From: Haliotis asinina
Taxonomy: Eukaryota; Mollusca; Gastropoda; Lepetellida; Haliotidae
Length of the DNA stretch: 64,000 nt
Direction: 5' to 3'
NCBI RefSeq assembly: GCF_037392515.1
Contig: NC_090285.1
Span: 7,260,501 to 7,324,500, forward strand
Both the position numbers and the translations under genes were made by a program. A model generated the notes under the pieces. That model was given only the letters and a program-made list of their open reading frames with translations, was not told the origin of the DNA and made no database searches. Shown here piece after piece: positions 1 through 13,300 of the stretch (position 1 is its first letter; each line of letters begins with the position of its first letter).

Positions 1-29
1 CATGTAGCTGCACAAAATTTCCTGTCCTG

Positions 30-95
30 TGCTGGGATTCGAACCATGGACCTTCTGTTCCGAAGTTGGACGTCTTGTCCACATGACCAAAGAGG
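30..95 (-). repeat. tRNA-like remnant, probably a SINE head
   Basis: Read on the minus strand, this stretch carries a near-perfect pol III B box (GGTTCGAATCC, at 35-45) behind a tRNA-like anticodon arm. No complete tRNA cloverleaf is present and the 5' half is degraded, so it is better read as an old tRNA-derived SINE fragment than as a tRNA gene. Confidence 0.45.
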
Positions 96-1497
96 TTAAC
101 CCCTATCAGCAAGGTGACAAGGTAAGGATGTCATCTGTTGGATGACTCCACACCCTGCTACACAAAGATTTTGAGGAAGGCAGCAGACACAGGCAAGATG
201 TGAGTATCTAGGAGCGGACTACACTACCTCACGTACACAGATGTATAATGAGTGTAATGATCATCAAGCTCTAGTCAAAGACTGTTTTCCAGACAACACA
301 TTACAGTCATCCCTTGCCATAATGTGGGTCTTGGGGTCCATGGATGACCCCCAGCGTTATTAGACATCCGCGTTATTATTTTTACATAATGTGGAACAAA
401 GGCCAAGTAAAATCGTATTTTCCCAGGACATAACAAAACTGCCATTTCATGTATTGTACCCAATCAAAACTATATCATATCGTTGAAGGTGGAAATAAAC
501 AAACTTTGGAAATGAAAGTTTGTAATCTGTTCGTAGTTGCTAAGAATAATATGAAACTGGTGCTATCAATCGTAGGCATGAAAAACGGACCCTCATGAAT
601 ATGGTAAGCAGAAGTTGTACGCGTATGGAATGGGGTAATGCCATTCTCTCACGGTGTCTCCGTTGTTTCTGTCAACAGTTTCAATGAATCAAAATAGGAT
701 TGAATTTAATCAAATAAAATGTGTTTTCTGACACCATACGTTCTCCGGTGACTGTGTTTAATCACGCAATGTGTTGCATCACAGCCGACATTGTATCTTG
801 ACTACTACAATGTCGGTATGATTATCATTGAGAAAACCCTGCATGTTTCAAGCATCTGAAACACAATGGATATGTATGATACACACTGTCAGTTGCCATC
901 CACACTGAATTTCACTAGTTTATGTTATTTACCAGAGTGCAACAGCGAATTTATTGATGAGCTATTTTCGATTTGGTGAAGGGGTGGGATCACAGTTCCA
1001 TGGACTACCCCATGGTCTAACCAAATCCCCAGTATCGTGAAGCGTGTTATTGCGAGGGATGACTGTATTTCTAATTAAATGCAATGTGAGTATTTTGTGG
1101 TGTTTCTTTCAGTTTCACTGAATACTACAATGGAAACACATTTGCTTATAAAGGAGAAAAAGCTGGTTAAATAATTTGTAAGAATGAACATTGGTTTGTT
1201 TCGTTTGCTGTGGATAGTATTAACAGGAAAACATGCACATTCAATTTATTGGAACTGTACTTTAAAAAGTTACCAAGGAATACATTTTGACTGGCCCTTA
1301 CCAAGGCTGACAAGACAAAGGTACTATGTTAATTTTCTGATGTCACTGCCTGTGACCAAATTTTATACCTTTTCAAACCTTATCCCTGTAGCATTTAAGA
1401 ACATGATTATAGCACATAGCAGGATGATGTTATGGGATGGATACACAGAGATGTGTGATACTGTTGCTGACCAATGGTGGCTCTGCATCAGCCTTAC
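96..1497. other. Stretch without a recognised gene
   Basis: I see no exon of the neighbouring minus-strand DUF4062 gene here, although its next exons should lie in this direction. The sequence is AT-rich, with only short open frames that have no family resemblance. It is most likely intron. Confidence 0.5.
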
Positions 1498-4400
1498 CAT
1501 CTCTCTGCCTGTGGATGAACTTGTGCCATCTGCCTTTACGTTGTAGTTGAAAATCTGGTCTGCAAACCGCTGCTTCAACCGTGTCTTAAACACCTGTTGA
1601 TATATATAGTTGTTCTTTCAATGAAACATTAATGTAGATATATTTGTTACTGGCTTCACTGGGTTCATCTTTCAACAAAAGGGTTAGAGAAAACTCATCT
1701 CTCTTCACAACCTCATTGCCCTAGCAGAGTTAGATTCATATCTGGTGACTGGGTTCAAAAACACTAAACTTTGTATGGTTGTGTAAAAGACAAAATAGGG
1801 GACCTCAATAAGCTGACCTTCAGGTGCTCTTTCCCAGTGTCGTCTGCTTCTATGAATCTGCTAATGTGAGTTTCAGGCACTTCAGACAGGAATGCAGGGT
1901 CACGAAGAAAGAAAGCTACATTTGGGTTCTTTTTCCTAAAGGCAAAACCAACCATCATATTAAGAATCACAAAAATAACAACATTTTTCAGGGTTTTTAC
2001 TGTAACATGCCTGTCACCACCTACCATAAAACCATCAGACTCATTAGACTAGGGCTGAAACAGGTACCTGGGTAAGAGGCAGGTAGGAGCACTACATGAA
2101 TAGTAACAGTAGTCGTCCAAGGAGAGTTATCTCCTCTCTCACTTCATGTATAGTTGTGTCATGCAATCACGCTCCAACGTTTGGTCTTATTTCTAACTGA
2201 AGACAAGCTGAAAACTTGCCGGACCCCTCTGGCAGACTTGATCGCTATGCAGTCTCAGCTCACCTGCTTTGCAGTCTCAAAGACATGCACTTCAACATGC
2301 CTACTCAAGTACTTTCAGTTATTACCCATTTCAACTCTAAATTAGACTGAACCCCATTTCACACAGCGATGGTAGCACTAAGGTGAATGGAGCTCCCATA
2401 TTTTAACACAATCTTACAGCAGTCATAGCACTATGGCTGCATCGTGAAACAGACCCCTGGAGCAGTTCTTTAAACACTACTGACACAGCCAGGTAATTCT
2501 ATGCCAACAATAACTTGTATGAATTAGTTGCATGCTCCAGAAAGATAATTAACCCACCTAACTCACCTGTATGCTCCATGTAGGACCTCCATGAATGTGA
2601 TGGAGGTTCCTTCCACCCAGTCATATTTCTGCATCACCTCCTCAGTGACGTCATCACTCCCAGGGATCCAGCCATATCTGGAAGGGAAGGGGAGATAATA
2701 TCAGTGCACAGTAAAGGATGGCTACCTGTAATATGTCGACTGCTAAATATTTTTCTTTACAAAATCCAGGTAAACAAAAGCTTTTTCAAAGAAGCACAGA
2801 AAACAACATACACATGAGACCGCCTAGACTGAAGACTTAGAATTCCATGAAGTAGTGAAGTCATAAAAGATCCTGTAAATAACAGCATTAGTTATCTGGA
2901 ATTCACTTCAACTCAATGTGACTTAATTTCTATGAATCAGATGCAGGAAATTCTGACTAATGCACATTTACAGAATTAACTCACCTGATGGTTCCATATG
3001 TTTAAATTATACACATTAGCATCCTTTAAAGGTAGATGAGCAGTGTCTGTTGTTAATTTACTGGAACATTATTTGGGTGTGCGGTGTTCTACGTGTATTC
3101 CCTCATTCCTTACAAGGTTACCATGACAAAAGGACTATAACTCTTAGCCACCTGCCACTACAGTGCTATCAAATATACTGAACAGCAAAAGAAACACAAG
3201 TTTAAGAAAAAATGAAATCTCATGAAAGTAAGTGTTCGTGTTTATGTCTTCTTTTCAAAAATTGACAAAAATCAGAGAGTTGTGTTTCTTTTGTTGTTCA
3301 ATATAGTTTCAACAAACTGATCACACTTTAAGTGGAACTTGGTCAGAAGCAACATTTACATCTAGAATTCTATCAAAGTAATCGGTGATCTAGTGAAGTG
3401 TATGTTACCTTTCTCCCACCAAATTCAAAAAGAAGGGCTCTCCCTCATTGACTTCATGACAAGTGTCAATCTCCTCCATACAGATAGCGATGGTCTCCGC
3501 GGTAGTAGAATCATTGGGCACACCCCAACGCAGGTCACAGTCGATGATCCGAATCTTCCTTTCACTGCCCCATTCCCGTAACTCAGGGAAAACCTATAGG
3601 GCAATATGGCAGCCTTGATTCAGAGAAACTACTGTGATACCACGAGAATGCATGGAATAGCATTATTATATATCATAAAGCCACAGCTCTTTGAATAGTT
3701 GGATAATAACATCATACAACCATGATCCATGAAGTACCAACATGATACAGTTTTCAGTTGTTGAATAATAACATGTTATAGACTTTTACTTGTAGAATCA
3801 TACAGAAATAAGATGAAACATGTAGATATTCAACTATGCATGGTTCGATGGCCTAAACGTTAAAAATGAACTTGATTCACTGAACCAGTGTATTCGCAAT
3901 TTTCTCTGACTTGTTTCCTGCGCTGATTCCCAGGCTAGATTCTGATGATATATCCTGCATAAGTTGTACTTTTCCAGAAAATATAACCCGAGTTTTGAGT
4001 AAGATGTTCCTGTTTTCATAACTTTGACCTTCTCGCTGTAGAACTGGTCTTGTACATTTAATTCCCTGAGACTTGTCCATCAGTTCACTGACCTTCTTGA
4101 CGAGGATTTCTCTTTCGTTGAAGAAATCAGTGAATGTTGAGGAGACAAATATGCGAACAGTCCTCCATCCCATAAACCCTGGGAGACTAGGAGGAGGTGG
4201 CTTCCAGTCACGGTATTTCTCATCTTCAGCATCTATCAGCTTCCAACATCTCTCCACCTTCCTTCCAGTGTCGGACATCACTGGTTCCTAGAATTCACAT
4301 GACGGAAGCCGATCAAAGCAATGTAATAGGGAGAGATACACGTATCCCTCTAAAAATGTCAGTCAAGGAGAGCAATGTTGTTGAAGAAGTACACTCACAA

Positions 4401-6955
4401 ACTGGCGTTGAAAGAATGAGTCTCATTTTACAATGATTTTTGCACTATTCCAGCAATATCTGACCTGAGGATACCAGAAAAAGCCTTCACCCATTGTACC
4501 CATATCAGAAATCAAACGTGCGTCTTTAACTGAACAAGTAAACATTTGAACCACTGGGCTACCACTCCACCCCAACTTTCATGGAAATTAACAGCCATAC
4601 AAAATCAGCCGGTCTACTCATAAAGGCAAATTTGTCCTTCATTGGTCAAAATATGCTTTTTATTAATTTGTTTGTGTGTCTCTCACACTGCGCAGCTATA
4701 ATGTCCAAAAGCCCAAAGAGGTCAAGTGGACTTGATGGTTGATTTCACTCAACAGTTACGGTTGAGAGTGTGTGTCACTCATTGCCCCAATGGCATTGGT
4801 TGTTAGTTACAATATCACTACTGTAATGATCTCTGACATAAAGACTATGTAATACTCTACAGAGCATCCTTATCAGACAAAGTTCAGCATTAACTGTCTA
4901 TTCCTGTGGAAAAAAATATATTGATGTCTTCTTTGAATGTACACATGTAATGAATACTGATCACACATATTTCAGTGTTTGTCCTAGCCATAAAAAATTG
5001 GGAGTCATTATGACTCCCTGATGTTAGGAGTCAACATCAGTTTGGAACTTTCAAGACCACACCTGTGATTGTTTAAAAACAACCAAAAACAAGTTAAGGG
5101 GTTCAGGTCTTTATACTGCATGAAACAGTTAACAAGCCAACATTTAGCTACTGCAATTTAGATTATCTGAACTAAGGGCCCACAGCATAAAAAATAACGC
5201 TTTAAAAGTCAGAGTGAATTTGAGACATTTCATGCATCAAATAAGCAGGTTTTCTGCATCATGGTAAACACCGATATTTGGGACCCAACTGGTCTTGTTT
5301 TGGTTCAGAGAAATGCATGCTCCTTGGGCAGCTGATAATAAATAATCATAGCTTTCGGCCGTGGGAGCCGTGCCAATTTACACTCATCAGAGGGGTACAC
5401 AAAGTACGCAGTCTAGACTACCAGTTGTCCGACTTTCATTTTGTGGAAGTCGCGGTGGCTGAGCGGGCTAGGCGGCTGACTTTGTGTGCTGGCGATTAGG
5501 TGCCTGACTCTGAGGGTGCGGGTTCGAATCCCGGATGGGACTCAACCGAAAAGAAGTACTAGAATTTGTACTTTACCAAGAAAGTGAAATCCCAAATATG
5601 ACATATGTTGAATAAATAATAAGTTGATTCCTTGTGAGAAAACTGGGACTATATAAGTTATTAATATCTGTGCGAATCTTGCGTTCAGAAAATTGAAGAA
5701 TTTCTAGATAAGTCCTGTTTTAGGATAGTGAGAGAAAAGGCTAAGATGTTGACATCACCTGAGATAAGAAGCTATGATTGACAATTTGCCCATGGTATGA
5801 TGGCATTTTACCATAGGCAGGAAAATCAAGAATGATTCAGGGTGTTCTTGGCATAGTTACCTTCTGGTCATGTGACCATTCTTTCTGTGATTCTAGCTGA
5901 TGCTTGTACTTCTGATACATTTGTTAGGGAAGCAGTCTTTCCAGAGTGACAACACAATCTTGGTAGAAACAGCTCATAAGGCTACTGGATGACAGCAATT
6001 CTAAAACAGACCACAGAATGTTTGGAGAAATGGGGGTTTAATGTTTAAGATTATTGTTTACAGTAATGTCCATATGAGCAAGTGACAAGTGGTAACATGA
6101 TTTATCCTCAAAATCTTCCACACTGTGTCATAACATTGAGTTGAAGGCATACTTAGGGATCCATCCTTCTCATCAGTGACACAAGCCCGTAATGGTGATG
6201 TCACGCAAGTGTATGCACACTGAATTAAAAAAGTTGGTGAGGTATTATTCTTTACACATTCTTTACCTAACCAAACAGGATCATTGTACAAACTTAGATT
6301 TTATCATTGTATAACGCTCTTATATGGTGTACCAAGAACTTCACATAATACACAAATTGATTACCTTCACAGAGACAATGCTCTAGATGTTACCAGGGAA
6401 TGAGATCCAGACAATAATTAATGTTATGCTCCCTTCAATGTTTGTATCAATAAATCTAACCTGAATTCATATGAGTAAAACAGTGATTCTAAGATCACAT
6501 TTTAAAGAATCAGTTTACGTACTATGTAACAATATTACAACTTATGTGATGGGTGTTTTCCAAATATAATTACATCCTCATTATCGATAAGTGAATGTGT
6601 GAGTGAGTGAGTGAGTGAGTGAGTGAGTGAGTGAGTGAGTGAGTGAGTGAGTGAGTGAGAAGTTTTACACTGCACAAAACATTATTTGAGCTATATGGCG
6701 GCGGTCTGTAAATATCATCATCCACGATCTATCAATGAACATATTGACGATCACAATCAAGTAAACAAGCTAACGGGCTTAACAGTTTCCTTGGAGTGAA
6801 TCTAATGCAACAATTGTGCAATATAGAGCATCAAGTACTATGATCTGTCCACAACATATTTCATTATTTTACTGCTAATTCACTTCCCCATTACTTTCTC
6901 TGCAAATAACTAACTTATTTAGTGAACGTACGACAGAATCGCCATCTGCTGTCAT
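1498..6955 (-). CDS. DUF4062 N-terminal domain protein, TEP1/TTC41/NWD1-like (5' part of gene)
   Basis: Five well-supported exons on the minus strand at 4093-4287, 3409-3593, 2567-2677, 1818-1935 and 1498-1593, each bounded by AG and GT. A tentative first coding exon lies at 6932-6955: its 24 bases end at a GTACGT donor and join in phase. Together they encode 243 residues in one frame. Family hallmarks are RIFVSSTFTDFFNERE, then DCDLRWGVP, then GERYGWIPG, the DUF4062 pattern that precedes a NACHT-type NTPase in TEP1, NWD1, NPHP3 and TTC41. None of these can be singled out from this part. The NACHT and repeat regions were not found and should lie left of the window. The start is uncertain: an alternative Met is at 4276-4278, inside the 4093-4287 exon. 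The gene is divergent from LAS1L. Confidence 0.78.
3174..3307. mobile_element. Short MITE with Tc1-like terminal inverted repeats
   Basis: The ends are inverted copies of each other: GAACAGCAAAAGAAACACAA on the left, and on the right its complement with few differences. They are flanked by TA dinucleotides. The total is about 130 bp with no coding capacity. A second copy in the opposite orientation is at 41779-41892 and shares the interior, so this is a family. The TIR type and TA target suggest Tc1/mariner mobilisation. Confidence 0.65.
4438..4575 (-). repeat. SINE family 2 (tRNA head), diverged copy
   Basis: Read on the minus strand it has the order tRNA-like head, GTACAATG region, then the tail with GCTGGAATA. 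It matches the better copies near 47.3 and 55.1 kb but is strongly diverged. It lies in the presumed first intron of the DUF4062 gene. Confidence 0.55.
5448..5625 (+). repeat. SINE family 3, tRNA-Leu/Ser-like head
   Basis: The A box is TGGCTGAGCGG and the B box is GGTTCGAATCC. Between them is a long variable-arm-like segment, as in class II tRNAs (Leu or Ser). The unrelated tail contains GTACTTTACCAAGAA. Copies at 21399 and, inverted, at 40915 show the same head, so it is a SINE and not a tRNA gene. Confidence 0.75.
6596..6715 (-). repeat. (GTGA)n tract and truncated SINE family 1
   Basis: About 60 bp of GTGA repeats run into the tail and the GCGGTCTGTAAAT segment of SINE family 1. The rest of the element is missing. 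Confidence 0.7.
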
Positions 6956-7354
6956 CTAGCAATCCCAGTGCATGCTGCAACAGTGCGTGCTGATGGAAAT
7001 GAAGTGTCCGACATACACAGAGTCAATGGGAAGCGATATGTTGGTTTATGTCCTGGTTGCAGCAATTTCTCCCAATTTCTACTTTTGTAGCAGACAGCTT
7101 GCTTCCTGATTCTATTTGTTTTGGTAACGGGTCACCAAAAATCACAACGCAAATTTTCAAACGAAATATGATTGTTTAATTGATAATGATGTCATGTCTA
7201 TACTAAAATGTCGAATCTTGATAACTGATGTTCGAACTATGTGGCTACCCAATAGACATTTCATTATAATCTCCACTAGAGGCGTGACACGACTCAGGAA
7301 CCGTGTGCACAAAGTTCATCTTTTTCTACACTCCGAGAAGTAACGAGATCCATC
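6956..7354. promoter_or_regulatory. Candidate bidirectional promoter between the DUF4062 gene and LAS1L
   Basis: This 400 bp interval separates the LAS1L start codon (7355) from the tentative minus-strand first exon (6955). No TATA box stands out near either start. It is placed by gene geometry only. If the tentative minus exon is wrong, the shared-promoter reading fails. Confidence 0.35.
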
Positions 7355-10300
7355 ATGGCAGCCTCCATGAATAAACACGTTGTTCCGTGGATTTGCCGGT
7401 AATTACAGTTATTTGAAATGTGGTTATTATACCTATTACGTCCTAATCTGTACCTGTAACTCTGTATCTGGTGTACGAAAAGCGGGTGGTCAGCCTGCAT
7501 GATGAAACTAATTATAAGTAGTTATTTGTGTGAGTATGGCTGTACGCCACTGCAAAAAAAAAAATCTTAAAAGCAATATATATCACAGGGACACCAGAAA
7601 CTGGCGGACAGTTTCCGGCCGTAACACCAGCATTGTGTTTAATCAGTCTCTGCCTAAGAATATAGGCCCATGTTTTTTCATAAAAGCCGTAAACCTATAC
7701 CAAAACCTTAAAACCAACCCTGAACCTAACAACCCTAAACCTTGGAAATAATCCTGATAAACAGAATACATCACAAGCAGTGGTGGAGAATCGAACCCGT
7801 GTCTTCCGCTATACACGCTAGGCCACCCCACCATCACGAGGTACACATGTAAGATATGCATCCAGTGCTGATACTACACTGATAGAGATCATGGTAATGG
7901 TGCCAATGAACACTCACTGCTTATGGATAATTTAATTAATTATTTCATTTCTGTCGCAGGGATGAATTTGTCAGTGTCTACAGGAAACTGTACAGTGAGA
8001 ACACGGCCATACAGCATCAAGCGCTTGAACACATTGTGGTATGGAAAACCAGGTGACAGTTTCCTTTCACTTTTACATGTTAGTTGTAGCGATATTTATG
8101 TATGTCATGATCAGTCATTGAGTGAATATATAATCTTCCATGTATTCTATTTTTAAAGGTGTGACTCACAGCTGCCTGTGTCTGTCAACTGCACAGCTGA
8201 TCTGATCTCAGCACAGATCGACCATCGTCTCTACCTTGGGGGGTTGGAACATCTTACAGAGTACAAGGTCCGACAGGGCTATGCTCTAGCACTTATCAGG
8301 TGTGTATGTTATGCTGTAACGAATGAGAGCCTTTTCATTAAGAGTATCAATCTTTCAGGCAACCCAGTTGTATGAAGTTGCCAAAGTAACACCCTTTTTG
8401 TTCACTGGATTTGACTGATAATGAGAAACTCTGCACCAAGATTGCTGATTTTAAGCAATATTCACTTGCACTAGATGAATTTATTGAACTTATCCCTTCG
8501 TTCACAGATGTGTCAACTTCATCACTGACCACTATCAGCTGGACAAAAACAATGTAGCTGTCCCAATCCATCGCATTGGGGAAGAGGTCAGTATGAATAT
8601 TGGAATTTGCTTCCAATAACTGACAGTTCTGCAGGTCAGGAAATTTCTCGTACGACCAATCACAGATTTTGTATCGCTAACATGTTATAGATGCTGTGAA
8701 CAATGAAGCTGCTACTGTCATTCTAAGAGCATTGTGTGTGTTGATAGATTGGCATCCCAGAGTGGATAGTGTCCCTGCGCCATGAAGGAACTCACCGTGC
8801 AATGCCCTCCCTTGATGTCTTGTCCCGAGGAACAATGTGGGCTGTTGACTGGCTGAAGGTTAGTAGCTGCCCTAGTTTACTAATGGAGAATGATTGAATG
8901 GGCTATCTCAGTAAGTATTGAATCAATGTTCCCTGTCAAAATTCAAAGGCAGTCCGTAGTATATGTGGTCCTTACTAAATGGAAACTTTTATGAGACAGA
9001 CAATAGTTTTCTTGCTATTTCATTGAAGTGTGGGCATTGAAAGGTTATAATTTCTCATATTATATACTGCATTATAACTTTTATCAAACAGAGTTTACAT
9101 TTCTTAATGTTTGAAGTAAGTTTGGTCACTAATATCTTGACATCTGTCAAAATTGAACTTGGTTTGTGTTACATGTATTTTAATAAGCACCCTTCTTGGT
9201 CCATTTTATTATAATATTAATATGTTAAATATGGTAGGTTATACAAGCCTTTTTATCAGTATAACAGTCATACATCATAGAGTATTTTAACCACAATGCC
9301 TTACCACGCAATCTGTTAATAATCATATGTCTGCATGAAAGTCAGAGGGCAGCTCTATAGAAGGTCACACCAATGACTGTCGACCCATGAAGGCCTGGGG
9401 TAGAATGGACATTCAGCAACCCATTCTTGCCATAAACGGCGACTATGCTTGACGTATGAGGCAAGTAATGGGACTGGGTGGTCAAACTCGCCGACTTGGT
9501 TGGAACATGCCATCAGTTCCCAGTTGCACAGGTTGGTGGTTCTGCTGTTGATCTGTGGATTGTCTGGTCCAGACTTGATTATATATAGATTGCCACTGTA
9601 CATAGCTGGAATATTGCTGAGTGCAGCATTAAACTTTAAACTAAACTCACTCACTCACTCACTGTCAACTTCTAACTTACTGGTATGAGTGAGCAAAGTT
9701 TTCCAACACTATTATTGCTGTGTCCCCAAAAGTGCATTACCAGAGAGTTCCTAATGCAGTCTCCTTAAGGCATCCTGTAATGTTCACAAAGAGCAATATG
9801 TATCAGAGTGGAAGATCTATAATTGCATACATTTTACTACCCTTATCAATGAGAGAATTGTTTTCTGTATTCCTATGTATATCCTGCTGATGTCGTATTC
9901 ATCTTCAGTCATTCCAGTGGAAGGTCGAGTTCTGCACACGAATCTCTTGTATTAACGTCTCTGACCAGTATTCATTTACACCAAGAGCTCAAAACAGTTT
10001 CTGTACCTACTTTCTATGCCTGATTTGTTCCCCCTTGTCAATATCTTCAGTGTATAAAGTGAGATTATGACAAAACTTTGTTTCAGCATAACTTCTGGGA
10101 GCGACAATTTGTTCCCTGTTGTACTTCAGGCAGAAGCCAGGAGTACAGAAATAGGCTGATGAAATCATCCATAAAATCTGTGTCAAACAGAATGAAGTCC
10201 TACAAGAAGATTCGCTTTCAGACCAAAGAGATGGTAAGGATGCAGTGAGTGGGTTTGATGATGGATATATTATGTTCCATGGCTTACACAACCGTCATAA

Positions 10301-13300
10301 GTTACTCAGGACAGTGTTGCACAAGACAACAGACAAGAATTGTACGAGTTCAGTCAAGGATAATCAACCAGTGAAAACCGTTTTCCCTAATGGAAACACA
10401 GTTGAAAAAACACTGTGACTACTTAATGGTGATGTTTTGTATCTTTCTCAACCGTATTGAAAAACTTCCTGGAAGTTTGATGACATTATGTAATCCGTTT
10501 GTGATGACATATCAGTGATGTTGTGCAAATGTAGGGATGTGACTGCACTCAGCCTGTTCTACTCAATTGAGAAAAACGTACACCACTGATGCTGCAATGG
10601 GTGTAGAATACATGATAAATAGTGAAAACTAGGGTTTCTAGTGAATGAAGGAAGTTAGAGAAAATACATGAAAACGTTTGGGCTGTGGTAACATAAACCA
10701 TGCAGTCACATGACATTATCAGTGTTTTCCCAGTGTGAGTTATTTCCATATTGTTTCATCATTGCTATTGTGTTCTAGTCCGAGTACCCTGTAATGATGG
10801 ATGTGATGAGACAGAAGGGCTGTGAGGAACAGGCTGCACGGCTCATCATTGCATATCAACAAATACGCTTCCAGGTAATATCCTGTCTTACTCCAGTTAC
10901 TATGACCTAATACCATTTGTCATTATGATTGTACTATGACCTAATACCATATGTCATTATGATTGTACTATGACCTAATACCATTTGTCATTATGATTGT
11001 ACTATGACCTAATACCATTTGTCATTATGATTGTACTATGACCTAATACCATTTGTCATTATGATTGTACTATGACCTAATACCATATGTCATTATGATT
11101 GTACTATGACCTAATACCATTTGTCATTATGATTGTACTATGACCTAATACCATTTGTCATTATGATTGTACTATGACCTAATACCATTTGTCATTATGA
11201 TTGTACTATGACCTAATACCATTTGTCATTATGATTGTACTATGACCTAATACCATTTGTCATTATGATTGTACTATGACCTAATACCATTTGTCATTAT
11301 GATTGTACTATGACCTAATACCATATGAAATACATCTTCAGGAGCTGGCTGGGAAGACGTTTGATGTGAGTGACCTTCAGACAGGTGATGAAGGTAAAAA
11401 GGTATTGCAAGAGATGAAGAAACTATTGTCAGTAGCAGCGTAAGTATTTTACTGGGTAGTGGGTACCCTGGGTAGTCTTGTTCTATATCTTGAATGATTG
11501 TTTTGATAATTCTTTATTAGGCCAGTTACAAGAATTCATTTGCAATTAGAAAGTAGTTTGAGATTGATTGAGGATGCAGTTTTAAAAGATTTCCTCCTAT
11601 GCCAATATTGGTAATTTTATGACATATTTAATCAAAAGGGAGAGATAGATGGTGGTGTCAAGTGTTTCTGTAGTCAATGTAGCGCTGTGCTTCCTACCCC
11701 CAGGGAGAGCACCCTGGTCTTGCTGTTGGAGCCTGGATGTCTGCTGCCTACACAGGAGCAACTTGCACACATGGGCATCGCTTCAGACTGTAGGTTGTCT
11801 TCCAGGAGAAATGCTGCAGAACTTTTATGAAAAATTATGTTCTTGAGGGGCATGTAGATGTTAGTGTTCAGAAACAAGACAAAATGTTATGGATGTCAAC
11901 TTCTTCTTTATTGTTTACACAATGTTTCTGGGCTATTCTCTGCCTGCTCATCAGGTGGGTGAAGGGGCAAGGAATAGCCCAGAAATGTTGTGTAAACAAT
12001 AAAGAAGAAGCTGACATCCATAACATTTTGTCTTATTCCTTTTATGAAAAAACCCCAAATCGATTCTTTTGTTTGTCACCATAAGAATGGATATAGTTGT
12101 ATACATTGTTATCATGATCAACATTTTGCAAATGGTAAAAACATTGAACGATACACCAGCATCAAAGTGTACTGTACAACTCTTCGCATTGTTTGGGTCC
12201 CAGAGCTGTGGTCCCATGGCATCGAACATCACATGTGTTGTGAAGAAGTTGTATTTCCATAGAACTCTCCTCTTTGAACATAACAACCACTTCTAAATGC
12301 CACTCACTGACTCAGCCCAAGAAGTTGATTTGTGGTCTACTGCCAACATTGATTTGCAATGTGTAGACAAAGTCTTAATGATCAGATGTTACCATCATAC
12401 TACCTCCCTTCAAACAACAGATATGGCTTTCGCATGGAGTGTGTTCATCAAAAAGAGACCTGTGAAGGTCTAGCATAGAATATCCTGTAACTTACTCATG
12501 CATGTCGTAAGAGGCGACTAAAGGGATTGGATGGTCAGACTTTGTTGACTTGTTTTACACAAGTCATGCAGTCCTAATTGCACAGATTGGTGCTCATGCT
12601 ATTGATCACTGGATTGTCTGGTCCAGACTCGATTATTTACAGACCACCGCCACATATGCTGGGATATTGCTGAGTGTGGTGTAAAACTAAACTCACTCAC
12701 TCACTCACTCACTCACTCACTCACTCACTCACTCACTCACTCACTCACTCACTCACTCACTTATTTACAGACTGCTGCCATGTTGCTGAAATATTGCTGA
12801 GTGCAGACTAAAATTAAACTCAATCATTCATCAAAAAGAACCTTACTATATAATTAAATGATGTCTTGCTTCTGTTCAGGCCCCACCAATAACAAACTGG
12901 CATGGGTCCTGACTGTATTCTGGCGACCTCTTCTGATGGAAATCAACAATCTCCGCCTCACGTCATGTTTAATTGAACATCTCGCATCTACTGTCTCAAG
13001 TGAGACATCACACTGGAACAGACTTGTACATGTATGGCTGCAGACCCTCGTCTGTCCCTACACCATATCTTGTAAGTGGTGGTGTGTGGCCATGCATAGA
13101 GTTCAGGCCACAAATGAGTTGAAGTTAAGCAATCTTTGAATCTTTGAGTCATTGGATGGGTGACCGTGTTTGGCAGCTTTAGCATGTTGAGTATGCCTTA
13201 GGGTGTGGAAGAGGAGCATTATTTATATGCATTTAAAAGATTCAGTCTTATCTCAACCAACCATGGTCCCTCACAACTGTCAGTGGTGCTACAATTAAAC

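Noticed and set aside
5448-5540. Possible tRNA-Leu or tRNA-Ser gene
   Set aside because: The A and B boxes are good, but the acceptor stem does not close, and two more copies share the non-tRNA tail. It is a SINE head.
10898-11327. Regular 34-bp repeats resembling a CRISPR array
   Set aside because: The units are contiguous with no unique spacers, the genome is animal, and the array lies in an intron. It is a minisatellite.
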